Shown: positions 1-6,800 of the stretch, piece by piece
How the letters are laid out: each line of letters begins with the position of its first letter
How positions within the stretch are numbered: the first letter of the stretch is position 1
Assembly (NCBI GenBank): GCA_002419445.1
Contig: DIGC01000084.1
Coordinates: 1-7,517, forward strand
Direction: 5' to 3'
Origin: Caryophanales bacterium UBA5732
Lineage (GTDB): Bacteria > Bacillota_I > Bacilli_A > Izemoplasmatales > Hujiaoplasmataceae
Length of the DNA stretch: 7,517 nucleotides
Notes under the pieces: generated by a model
What the model saw: the letters and a program-made list of their open reading frames with translations, nothing else
Told to the model about the DNA's origin: nothing
The model's database searches: none
Made by a program: the position numbers and the translations under genes

Positions 1-2
1 TT

Positions 3-212
3 CTTCAGAAGAAACTGGACAAGCCCTATCCGGTCCATCAACTCAAAGAGGCACTAAACAGTGCCAAAGCAGTCTCTTTGGAGCAATCCATCTGTTTCAT
101 AACGGATCAACAAGAGCCGTTTCGCGACATTGCGCAAACGTTCCAAACGAATTTCAATATAGATTACATTCGCAAAGAAACACTCGTTGAAAAGTTGAAA
201 AATCTAATCTGA
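3..212 (+). CDS. C-terminal fragment of an unrecognised protein
   Basis: This is the 3' end of a gene that begins before the window. The third forward frame is open from base 3 to a TGA at 210-212 and gives 69 residues; the other two forward frames hit stops. The peptide is hydrophilic and looks like an alpha/beta domain end: a hydrophobic strand (SICFITDQQ), a helix (FRDIAQTFQTNF), a short strand (NIDYI) and a final helix (ETLVEKLKNLI). That pattern loosely recalls the end of Mrr/restriction-endonuclease-like folds, but I cannot name the family. Its GC content, about 41% by my count (87 of 212 bases), is higher than that of the genes downstream, and a terminator follows directly. It is therefore probably a separate transcription unit unrelated to the sugar locus. 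Confidence 0.7.
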   Translation, partial: LQKKLDKPYPVHQLKEALNSAKAVSLEQSICFITDQQEPFRDIAQTFQTNFNIDYIRKETLVEKLKNLI

Positions 213-236
213 TTTAGTTTACAACAGTTTGACGAC

Positions 237-274
237 GGACTCGATGGCTTATTCTAGCCATCAAGTCCTTTTTT
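237..274 (+). terminator. Rho-independent terminator after the upstream gene
   Basis: The two arms GGACTCGATGGC (237-248) and GCCATCAAGTCC (257-268) pair over 12 positions with a single C-A mismatch. They enclose an 8-nt loop and are followed at once by six T residues (269-274). The hairpin lies 24 nt behind the TGA stop. It isolates the sugar-utilisation locus from upstream transcription. Confidence 0.9.
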
Positions 275-361
275 ATCTGTTAAAACTGCAAAAGTTAGGG
301 TATATTATAAAAATATTAAATGTATTACTCACAATATCGAAAGAAAGTCTTAAGAATGGTA

Positions 362-390
362 TTGAATTATTTGTTTTTATAAGGTAAAAT
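362..390 (+). promoter_or_regulatory. Sigma-A-type promoter of the hydrolase-lacI unit
   Basis: A -35 box TTGAAT (362-367, 4 of 6 consensus positions) and a -10 box TAAAAT (385-390, 5 of 6) are separated by exactly 17 bp. Transcription would start near 397, giving a leader of about 107 nt before the ATG at 504. The LacI-type palindrome at 400-411 sits just past the predicted start, as expected for a repressed promoter. AT-rich surroundings make chance -10 matches common; the spacing and the operator position are the main support. Confidence 0.65.
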
Positions 391-399
391 TAATTGAAG

Positions 400-411
400 T
401 GAAACGTTTCA
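400..411 (+). promoter_or_regulatory. LacI-family operator 1
   Basis: TGAAACGTTTCA is a perfect 12-bp palindrome with the central CG typical of LacI/GalR-family operators. It lies about 10 bp behind the -10 box, so a bound repressor would block initiation or early elongation. The same 10-bp core GAAACGTTTC recurs at 2809-2818 ahead of the GH94 gene. The LacI-type regulator encoded at 1750-2706 is the obvious ligand, which would make this unit autoregulated. The half-site spacing does not fit the CcpA cre consensus. Confidence 0.8.
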
Positions 412-457
412 ACTAATAGAAGACAATTAATTGATTATATAAACGAGGGTGCTCAAG

Positions 458-469
458 ATGTTATCTTAG
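458..469 (+). other. Possible three-codon leader ORF (Met-Leu-Ser)
   Basis: Within the long 5' leader, GAGGG (445-449) precedes an ATG at 458 by 8 nt. That reading frame closes after three codons with TAG (467-469). It ends 34 nt before the start codon of the hydrolase and is in a different frame. It could be a minimal upstream ORF or chance; I see no attenuator hairpin around it. Confidence 0.2.
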
Positions 470-503
470 TAGAAAACATTTATTTGACTTCAGGAGAGAA
501 AAA

Positions 504-1757
504 ATGTATAACGATATTTTAAATAGAGAGTTATATCATAGTTTTTTATATTTCTATAAACACGCTAATCTAGAAGATGGTTCAAGGGGGTATGGTCTGA
601 TCAGTGATGATGCAAGACTTCCCAATAGAGCTTCAATTGCTTCTGTAGGTTTTGGCTTAACAATGTATGTTATCGGGGTTGAAAATGGTTTTATTACTAG
701 GGCAGAAGCTTTAAAGATAGTAAAAGGAACATTTACAACCTTTTTAAATAATATCAGCCATTTTCATGGCTTCTATGTGCATTATTGTCACCGAGATAAT
801 GGGTTACCATATCGAAAGAGTGAATACTCGACAATTGATACAGTGTTATTTTTAAATGGGGCAATTGTCTGTGATGCTTATTTTGATGATAGTGAATTAC
901 ACGTTATGTTTCTACAATTAATTGAAAGAGTTGATTACAAGCAATTTATAATGGAATATAAAAATAAGTTAGTATTTAGAATGGCTTATAACCCTCATTT
1001 AGATGGGGATTACCGAGGAAAGAGTCATGACCCTTGGATTTATCATTGGCATATGTATGCTGAGCAATTATCAATGTATTTTCTATTTGCTGGTAAAGAT
1101 GATACCGATCAAGAAACTGCACTAAAACTTTATGATGGATTTGAAAGAAATATTGGTAAGTACAAAGATTATGAATATGTATATTGTCCGACAAACGCTT
1201 TGTTTATTTATCAATATTCCCATGCTTGGTTCGACTTTAGAAATCTCGTAGATGAACATGGGTTTGATTGGTTTAACAATTCTGTTATTGCTACAAAAGC
1301 AAATAAGGCATACTGTATTGATAAAAAATCAACTTACCCTATCTTAGGAGAAAACGCTTGGGGATTAACCGCTTGTATAACTCCTGAAGGGTACCGCAAT
1401 CAAGTGGTTGAACCTAATGATTTGAATCCTAATGAAATTCATGTTTCTGGGGTTTTACCACCATCAGGTGCACTGGGGTCTATTACTTTTGTCGGGGAAG
1501 AATCTGGAAGAGTTGCGGAACATTTGATTAACGATTACCCTGAGTCTTTTGGACCATTCGGATTCTATGATGGGCTGACTTTGATTGATGGGGAATTATG
1601 GATCTCTAAAGATTATGTCGGTATCAATAAAGGTATTACCGGAGTAATGATTGATAATTATTTACATGGTACAGTTTATAAATTATATATGTCACATCCT
1701 TATATAAAAAAAGCAATTACAAAATTGAAGTTTAAAGAGGCGACAAAAATTGGCTAA
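504..1757 (+). CDS. Cytoplasmic glycoamylase-like / GH144-like glycoside hydrolase
   Basis: The 417-residue protein has the motif order I associate with the glycoamylase-like domain (Pfam PF10091/COG5368), the fold of GH144 beta-1,2-glucanases, an (alpha/alpha)6 barrel. In order: SRGYGLISDDAR (about 27-38), ASIASVGFGL (43-52), HGFYVHY (88-94), SEYSTIDT (106-113), HMYAEQL (183-189), YQYSHAWFDFR (236-246), ANKAYCI (266-272), WGLTACITPEGY (286-297), FGFYDG (352-357) and DYVGINKG (370-377). E107, E187 and D356 are the conserved acidic residues I would test as catalytic. There is no signal peptide or membrane segment, so it should act in the cytoplasm on imported oligosaccharides, perhaps as an exo- or oligosaccharide-acting enzyme rather than a secreted endoglucanase. 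The start is supported by AGGAGA (492-497), 6 nt upstream. It is translationally coupled to the lacI gene. Family placement is fairly sure; substrate linkage is inferred. Confidence 0.82.
   Translation: MYNDILNRELYHSFLYFYKHANLEDGSRGYGLISDDARLPNRASIASVGFGLTMYVIGVENGFITRAEALKIVKGTFTTFLNNISHFHGFYVHYCHRDNGLPYRKSEYSTIDTVLFLNGAIVCDAYFDDSELHVMFLQLIERVDYKQFIMEYKNKLVFRMAYNPHLDGDYRGKSHDPWIYHWHMYAEQLSMYFLFAGKDDTDQETALKLYDGFERNIGKYKDYEYVYCPTNALFIYQYSHAWFDFRNLVDEHGFDWFNNSVIATKANKAYCIDKKSTYPILGENAWGLTACITPEGYRNQVVEPNDLNPNEIHVSGVLPPSGALGSITFVGEESGRVAEHLINDYPESFGPFGFYDGLTLIDGELWISKDYVGINKGITGVMIDNYLHGTVYKLYMSHPYIKKAITKLKFKEATKIG
1736..1740 (+). promoter_or_regulatory. Ribosome binding site supporting the TTG start of lacI
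   Basis: AGAGG inside the last codons of the hydrolase gene lies 9 nt before the TTG at 1750. No ATG or GTG codon lies nearby in the upstream frame, and the TTG start places the canonical IKDVA motif at residues 4-8, where LacI-family proteins carry it. The site therefore decides the start. Confidence 0.6.
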
Positions 1758-2706
1758 TATTAAAGATGTAGCGAAAATCGCTGGTTGTTCAATTTCAACA
1801 GTTTCATATGCTTTAAATGACGACAAGAGAATCCCTGAAGTAACTGCTAGAAAAATTAAAAAGATAGCCGATGATATCGGCTATTTGCCTTCGGCAGCTG
1901 CTCGAAATCTTAAGAAAAAAAATACTAGAACAGTTTTAGTGGCGATTTCTGATTTTGGTGGCCCGGTATACCATGAGCTTTTAGATGGAATTCATTATGA
2001 ATTAGCAAAAAATGATTATACTATGATTGTTTCAACCGGAGCTTCTACAGATAATCTTTTAAAAGAACGAATGGCTGATGGTACGATTATTTCTGATATT
2101 AATATCACTAATAAAACTTTAAAACAAATTTCTAAGATTCTTAAACCAATAATTATTCTAGACCGTAAACTTGATGATACTGACTTAGTCGATATGACGA
2201 TCGATAATTACGATGCGATGTATCGACTTACTGAAGATGTCATCAGTAAGGGTTATAAAAAAATCGCTTTTTGTCACGGAGTTAAAAAGACACATGACAA
2301 TGAATATAGGTTTAATGGATTTAAAGATGCATTGAATAACCATGGATTAAAGGTCTATGCTGAATATATTGGTAATTTTACAAAAGGATCAGGTGCTAAA
2401 CTAGCAGAAGAACTGTTGGAAAATAGACAATTACCAGAGATGATTGTCTGTGCTAATGATGAAATGGCAATTGGTATTATGGAAGTCTTGCAAAAATCAG
2501 GGTATAACATACCTGGTGATATTGGTATATCTGGATTTGATGATATTGAATTATCAAGCTATTTTACACCAAAACTGTCTTCAGTAAGAATAAATAGATT
2601 TGAATGGGGCAAGAAGATCGCTAAAACGATGTTATCGCTCTTAACTAAGCGTAAAGCCGAAGTAAATAAGGAACAAGGGGAACTTAAAATTAGAGATTCA
2701 TATTAA
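1750..2706 (+). CDS. LacI/GalR-family transcriptional repressor
   Basis: This 318-residue protein has the standard LacI architecture. An N-terminal helix-turn-helix runs from about residue 4 to 25 (IKDVAKIAGCSISTVSYALN). A hinge helix at 46-54 (LPSAAARNL) carries the leucine expected to insert into the central CG of the operator. A periplasmic-binding-like effector domain covers about 60-318, with the signature ANDEMAIG (235-242) and the C-terminal block DIGISGFDDIELSSYF followed by PKLSSVR (257-280). It starts with TTG and overlaps the hydrolase gene by 8 nt, so it has no promoter of its own. It probably binds the matching palindromes at 400-411 and 2809-2818, repressing its own unit and the GH94-transporter unit, and is released by an imported or partly degraded sugar. 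Family call is very sure; targets and inducer are inferred from the operators. Confidence 0.93.
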   Translation: MANIKDVAKIAGCSISTVSYALNDDKRIPEVTARKIKKIADDIGYLPSAAARNLKKKNTRTVLVAISDFGGPVYHELLDGIHYELAKNDYTMIVSTGASTDNLLKERMADGTIISDINITNKTLKQISKILKPIIILDRKLDDTDLVDMTIDNYDAMYRLTEDVISKGYKKIAFCHGVKKTHDNEYRFNGFKDALNNHGLKVYAEYIGNFTKGSGAKLAEELLENRQLPEMIVCANDEMAIGIMEVLQKSGYNIPGDIGISGFDDIELSSYFTPKLSSVRINRFEWGKKIAKTMLSLLTKRKAEVNKEQGELKIRDSY

Positions 2707-2709
2707 ATA

Positions 2710-2750
2710 CCTACACCTTTTAACCTGTAGGCATCAAATTTCTGTTTTTT
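2710..2750 (+). terminator. Weak terminator-like hairpin after lacI
   Basis: CCTACA (2710-2715) pairs with TGTAGG (2726-2731) across a 10-nt loop. A run of six T residues (2745-2750) follows only after a 13-nt gap. The stem is short and the T-run is displaced, so termination would be inefficient at best. Some read-through from the lacI unit into the GH94 unit is possible. Confidence 0.3.
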
Positions 2751-2752
2751 AA

Positions 2753-2766
2753 TGTAAACGCTTGCA
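2753..2766 (+). promoter_or_regulatory. cre-like catabolite-control site overlapping the -35 box
   Basis: TGTAAACGCTTGCA, with the preceding A at 2752, fits the CcpA cre pattern WTGNAANCGNWNNCW at every position. It covers most of the -35 box of the promoter at 2762-2790, so a bound CcpA-type protein would exclude RNA polymerase when preferred sugars are present. It differs in spacing from the two GAAACGTTTC operators, which argues for a second regulator. A degenerate site for the local LacI protein is the alternative. Confidence 0.55.
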
Positions 2767-2790
2767 CCTATATAAGGCATATGATATAAT
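2762..2790 (+). promoter_or_regulatory. Promoter of the GH94-transporter unit
   Basis: A -35 box TTGCAC (2762-2767) and a perfect -10 box TATAAT (2785-2790) are 17 bp apart. The predicted start is near 2797, about 42 nt before the ATG at 2839. The promoter is enclosed by a cre-like site over its -35 box and a LacI-type operator just past its start, suggesting dual negative control. Confidence 0.8.
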
Positions 2791-2808
2791 GAAAATATAA
2801 ATGTTATC

Positions 2809-2818
2809 GAAACGTTTC
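2809..2818 (+). promoter_or_regulatory. LacI-family operator 2
   Basis: GAAACGTTTC is a perfect 10-bp palindrome with a central CG, identical to the core of the site at 400-411. It lies about 12 to 21 bases past the predicted transcription start and 10 nt before the Shine-Dalgarno GGAGGG (2828-2833). Repetition of the same core at both promoters of the locus is the main evidence that one repressor controls both. Confidence 0.8.
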
Positions 2819-2838
2819 AATAAAGCCGGAGGGTAGAT

Positions 2839-5226
2839 ATGTTAGAAAATAAATATGGTTATTTTTCTAGTGATGGTAAGGAATATATCATTAAAAATCC
2901 ATTGACACCAAGACCTTGGATTAATGTCATATCTAATGGAGATTATTCAATGATGGTCTCTCAAACTGGCGGTGGCTGTTCTTGGAGAGGCAATGCTGCT
3001 CAGAACAGGATTACAAGATTATATCAAGATATTATCAAGGACAATTGGGGAAAGTATTTTTACTTAAGAGATCTTGATAATTTGGATTTTTGGTCTTTAA
3101 CTTATATACCAGTTAAGGCTAGTTATGAAGATTTTTCCGTGAAACACGGAATTGGTTATTCGGTATTTGAATATAAACATTTTGGAATTTGCTCTGTGAT
3201 GAAGGTTTTTGTCGTTCCTGGTCAACCAGTTGAAATTATTGATATAACGATAATAAATGAAAGCAAAGAAGAAAGAAGATTAGATCTTACTTCTTATTTT
3301 GAATGGGAAGCTAGTATCCATCCTGATGAACATCGTGAGTTTAATAAATTATTTATGGATACTTCATATGATGAATCAAAACGAGCAATTAAACTTAAGA
3401 AGTATCATTGGGGTTTTCCTGATAAAGACGGTCTAAGTAATAATGTTGATTGGGATTTTATTGGTTTTCATGCTTGTAGCGAAAAAGTAAAATCTTATGA
3501 TACCGATAAAGAAAGTTTTATCGGAATGTATAATAACGAAGCTGATCCTAAGGCAATGCATCAAGAATATCTTGATAAGAATGTCGGTAGGTTCGGTGAT
3601 GCAGTGGCTTCACTTCAAACTGAAGTTTTATTAAAATCAGGAGAAGAAAAAAGAATCGTTTTTACAATAGGCGCAGCCAGTATTGGTAAAAATGAAATAA
3701 ACAATATTCATCAAGAAAAAGAAGATGTAGATGCTTTAATTAAAAAATATACTAATATTGAAACCAGTGATTTAGCCTTTGAAGAATTAGGAGTTTTTTG
3801 GGATGAATTATTAAGCGGTGATGAAGTTAAAACCCCTGATGTTGCTTTCGATATTATGACTAATACTTTTGCAAAGTATCAAGCGATAAGTTGCAGGTTA
3901 TGGGGAAAAACCGCTTATTATCAAACAAGTGGAGGGTATGGTTTTAGAGATCAGTTACAGGATTCTTTGATTTTCCTGGAAGCGAAACCGGAACTCACTA
4001 AAAAACAATTAATGCTTCATGCTGAACATCAATTTATGGAAGGTGATGTCTATCATTGGTTTGTGACGTATCAAGGCTGGGGACCTAGAAGTAATTGTAG
4101 TGATGATCTTTTATGGATGCCTTTAGTTTTACATTATTATTTAGAAGAAACTTTAGATTATGATTTCCTTTTAGAGAAAGTACCTTTCTTAGATGGACCA
4201 GCTGAATCGATGTATGAACATTCTAAGAAAGCTATCCAAAAATCATTAACACGTTATTCTGAACGGGGAGTTCCTTTAATGGGAAGTCATGATTGGAATG
4301 ATGGGTTAAATGCTGTTGGCCATAAAATGATTGGTGAATCTTTCTGGATGTCTTCGTTCTTATATTTGATTTTGCATCAGTTTTCTTTTATTGCAGAAAA
4401 GATGAAAGATGAGGCTTTTAGTAAAGTTTGTTTAGAACACGCGGAAAAGATTAAAATAACCTTTGAAAAGTATGGTTGGGACGGAGAATGGTATCTGCAA
4501 GCTACTAATGATGACGGTGATAAGATCGGGTCAAAGGATAGTGAAGAAGGTAAAATTTTTTTAATGCCGAATGCTTGGGCAATAATTTCAGATATTATTC
4601 CTGAAGATAAAAAAGATGTCGTAATCGGTTCAATTAAGAAACATTTATTAAAGGAATTTGGAACTTTACTTAATTATCCAGCTTTCACTAAACCAGTTAA
4701 TAATATCGGTTATGTGACTAGATACGCTCCAGGTTTAAGAGAAAACGGTGGAGTTTACACTCATGCTGCAACTTGGGCGGTAACGGCTTTTGCGAAAGCC
4801 GGTTATCCAGAATTAGCTTATAAAGCTTATCAAGGAATTTGTCCACCAAACAGAACAAAGGATCCAGATTTATATTTAGCTGAACCTTATGTTACTTGTG
4901 GGAATTCAGATGGACCGCTGTCTCCACTTTACGGGCGAGGTAGCTGGAGTTGGTATACTGGTTCAGCTCAGTGGTTACATAGAGTAGCTGTACAAGATAT
5001 TATTGGGGTTAAGGCCGGTTTTAAAGGTTTGGTTATTGAACCGCATTTACCTCTTTCTTGGGATAAGGTGAGTTATAGAAGAAAGTTTAGAAATGCATAT
5101 TATGTTTTTGATATATCAAGAGCTGATGAAGAAAAGATTGTCTTTGACGGAGTTGAATTAAACGAAAATGTACTACCTGACTATCAAGATGGATTAACGC
5201 ATCATGTTAAAGTTAAGATAAAATAA
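2839..5226 (+). CDS. GH94-family glycoside phosphorylase (beta-glucobiose/oligoglucan type)
   Basis: The 795-residue protein belongs to GH94 (former glycosyltransferase family 36). These enzymes reversibly phosphorolyse beta-glucosides to alpha-glucose-1-phosphate with inversion. The N-terminal beta-sandwich (about 1-310) opens with YGYFSSDGKEYIIKNP and TPRPWIN and includes SQTGGGCSW (41-49). The catalytic (alpha/alpha)6 barrel carries GFRDQLQDS (368-376), RSNCSDDLLWMP (417-428), HDWNDGLN (484-491, with D488 the likely general acid), ENGGVYTHAATW (635-646) and GRGSWSWYTGSA (699-710); the H642 and T707 regions likely bind phosphate. Length is close to cellobiose, chitobiose and laminaribiose phosphorylases. 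From memory, cellobiose phosphorylases have a motif like NGGIFCHTNPW where this one has NGGVYTHAATW, so cellobiose is less likely. No signal peptide is present, so it is cytoplasmic. GGAGGG lies 5 nt before the ATG. The linkage attacked is not settled. Confidence 0.9.
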   Translation: MLENKYGYFSSDGKEYIIKNPLTPRPWINVISNGDYSMMVSQTGGGCSWRGNAAQNRITRLYQDIIKDNWGKYFYLRDLDNLDFWSLTYIPVKASYEDFSVKHGIGYSVFEYKHFGICSVMKVFVVPGQPVEIIDITIINESKEERRLDLTSYFEWEASIHPDEHREFNKLFMDTSYDESKRAIKLKKYHWGFPDKDGLSNNVDWDFIGFHACSEKVKSYDTDKESFIGMYNNEADPKAMHQEYLDKNVGRFGDAVASLQTEVLLKSGEEKRIVFTIGAASIGKNEINNIHQEKEDVDALIKKYTNIETSDLAFEELGVFWDELLSGDEVKTPDVAFDIMTNTFAKYQAISCRLWGKTAYYQTSGGYGFRDQLQDSLIFLEAKPELTKKQLMLHAEHQFMEGDVYHWFVTYQGWGPRSNCSDDLLWMPLVLHYYLEETLDYDFLLEKVPFLDGPAESMYEHSKKAIQKSLTRYSERGVPLMGSHDWNDGLNAVGHKMIGESFWMSSFLYLILHQFSFIAEKMKDEAFSKVCLEHAEKIKITFEKYGWDGEWYLQATNDDGDKIGSKDSEEGKIFLMPNAWAIISDIIPEDKKDVVIGSIKKHLLKEFGTLLNYPAFTKPVNNIGYVTRYAPGLRENGGVYTHAATWAVTAFAKAGYPELAYKAYQGICPPNRTKDPDLYLAEPYVTCGNSDGPLSPLYGRGSWSWYTGSAQWLHRVAVQDIIGVKAGFKGLVIEPHLPLSWDKVSYRRKFRNAYYVFDISRADEEKIVFDGVELNENVLPDYQDGLTHHVKVKIK

Positions 5227-5247
5227 TATTATAGGAGAGAAGATAAT

Positions 5248-6753
5248 ATGAAAAAAATATTAAGTTTAATAACTATTATGTTGTTAGCAATCGCTTTTGT
5301 TGGTTGTCAAAATCAAACTACTGGGTTAACGACAACTGCTGATGGAGAGACAACTACAACTAAGGATTCAATCACTACCACTGGAACTGGAACAACTGCT
5401 GGCGGTACGACTCAAACAACTGTTCAACCTGATCCAGTCACTATTACTTATGCAGCTTGGAATTTAGGAGCAGTTGATTCAGTTAATCTAGAAAGATTAA
5501 TGCTTGAGGCTTTTGAAGAAGAATATCCTTGGATTACTGTAGAGATAGTTGAACGTCCTAAAGTAACCGATCCTTCCGGGACCTCAGAAATAGATCAAAA
5601 CTGGAATGAATTTTTAGGAGCTAGAGCTGCTAGAGGGACTTTACCAGATGTTTATTTTACTGATTCAGTCGAAACGACGATAATGAATGTTTGGTCTAGA
5701 GATATGGCCGATATCGCTTATGCTGATCCAGAATTCATGAATGTTTCTGCAGACTTGAGAGACGCGGCTAATTTCGGTGGGAAATTAATGGCTTTACCTT
5801 ATGCTGTTTACTATTTTGGTTATTTTATTAACACTAGTTTATTTGAAGAACAAAATGGGGATCAACCTCTTTTTAATGATACATTCCCTGACTTTTTAGA
5901 TAAAGTTTCTGATATTGCTAATCAGACAGTAACTAACGGTACTGGTATTGCCGGCGTTGTGGGAATAGATAGAATGTTAGAATGGTATCCAGCTCAACTT
6001 AATCCAGAGTTAGGTTGGTATACTTATGATGGCAGTCGTTTAAATCTTGATTCACAAGAGTTTGAAGACACCTTAACTCTTTACACGGCTTTAATGCAAG
6101 ACAAATCATTAATCTATGATGCCTTAACTCCTGAAGAACAAATGGCAGCTTTTGGAACGCCCAACACTTGGGAATCAAATCAATTGGCAGCCTTCTTCAA
6201 CTATACGCCAATCATTGGTTCAATGACTGATCTTGGTTTTGATGTTGATTTTATCGGTACACCAGGTACAGCAAGTGCTCATCAAATTCCAGTTATTCTT
6301 GACTTGCTATGCGTGTCAAGCACAACTGTTAATCCTGAAGCTGCTTACTTATTGGCTAAATGGATGAGTTTTGGCGCTGATGGATATTTAAAGAGAATTG
6401 AACTTTCAACAAGTGTTGAAGGTGTTGAACCTCTAAATATGACACCTTTACAACCTAATGAAGATTTACTTGATGCTTTCTTTGAAATTTATCCTACTTT
6501 TATTGAATTTAGAAAAGTAGTTGCTCATGGTAGTTTTGTAATTGAACCGAATAAATATGTTCCTGGATATATTAAAGCGAGATGGACAGCTGATTTTGAT
6601 GCTGAAAGAACAGTTGGCGATATCTTTGATTTAGTTCGAAGTGGACAAGTTAATTACGCTGATGTGAAAACTTCATGGAATGATATAGCTAATGATGAAT
6701 TAATTAAAGCAATTACTGCGATATATGAAAGATTAGGAATACCAGCAGAATAA
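5248..6753 (+). CDS. Lipoprotein sugar-binding protein of an ABC importer
   Basis: This 501-residue protein looks like a family 1 extracellular solute-binding protein of a CUT1-type carbohydrate ABC transporter. A lipoprotein signal (MKKILSL, then a hydrophobic core) ends in FVGC with C20 as the lipidated residue; the F at -3 is less usual than L. Residues 24-58 form a disordered linker with 19 threonines in 35 positions, tethering the binding domain to the membrane. The domain starts near residue 62 (PVTITYAAWN). It shows the usual LPDVYFTD (132-139), GGKLMALPYAVYYFGYFINTSLF (177-199) and a C-terminal block AAYLLAKWMSFGADGYLKRI (365-384). It follows the GH94 gene by 21 bp with AGGAG at 5233-5237, so it is co-transcribed and probably delivers that enzyme's substrate. 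Aromatic residues are plentiful, fitting sugar binding; the exact ligand is unknown. Confidence 0.88.
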   Translation: MKKILSLITIMLLAIAFVGCQNQTTGLTTTADGETTTTKDSITTTGTGTTAGGTTQTTVQPDPVTITYAAWNLGAVDSVNLERLMLEAFEEEYPWITVEIVERPKVTDPSGTSEIDQNWNEFLGARAARGTLPDVYFTDSVETTIMNVWSRDMADIAYADPEFMNVSADLRDAANFGGKLMALPYAVYYFGYFINTSLFEEQNGDQPLFNDTFPDFLDKVSDIANQTVTNGTGIAGVVGIDRMLEWYPAQLNPELGWYTYDGSRLNLDSQEFEDTLTLYTALMQDKSLIYDALTPEEQMAAFGTPNTWESNQLAAFFNYTPIIGSMTDLGFDVDFIGTPGTASAHQIPVILDLLCVSSTTVNPEAAYLLAKWMSFGADGYLKRIELSTSVEGVEPLNMTPLQPNEDLLDAFFEIYPTFIEFRKVVAHGSFVIEPNKYVPGYIKARWTADFDAERTVGDIFDLVRSGQVNYADVKTSWNDIANDELIKAITAIYERLGIPAE

Positions 6754-6785
6754 CCAGATAAAACAATCTTATTTAAATGCTTATG

Positions 6786-6791
6786 AAGGAG
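6786..6791 (+). promoter_or_regulatory. Ribosome binding site of the last, partial gene
   Basis: AAGGAG lies 9 nt before the ATG at 6801. An in-frame GTG sits directly before it (6798-6800, 6 nt from the site), so either codon could initiate and the protein would differ by one residue. The 47-bp gap from the preceding stop contains no terminator, consistent with one transcript. Confidence 0.6.
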
Positions 6792-6800
6792 TATTAAGTG

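Noticed and set aside
210..256. Reading TGA as Trp (Mycoplasma code) to extend the first gene
   Set aside because: Read-through would only reach a TAG inside the terminator hairpin (254-256), and no other gene in the window uses TGA for Trp. The standard code is the simpler reading.
280..308. Possible extra promoter TTAAAA - 17 bp - TATTAT
   Set aside because: Both boxes are weak and sit in very AT-rich DNA just after the terminator; the pair at 362-390 is better and is tied to the operator.
400..411. Treating the first palindrome as a CcpA cre site
   Set aside because: Aligned on the central CG, the outer TG and WCA positions of the cre consensus do not match. The 12-bp TGAAACGTTTCA form fits a dedicated LacI-family operator better.
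976..1194. 72-codon open frame on the minus strand
   Set aside because: It lies wholly inside the hydrolase gene on the opposite strand, has no recognisable motif, and the plus-strand frame is full of family motifs here. It is a shadow frame.
2839..5226. Naming the phosphorylase as cellobiose phosphorylase
   Set aside because: Family membership is clear, but the THAATW loop differs from what I recall for cellobiose enzymes and the neighbouring hydrolase is GH144-like, so a specific name would over-claim.
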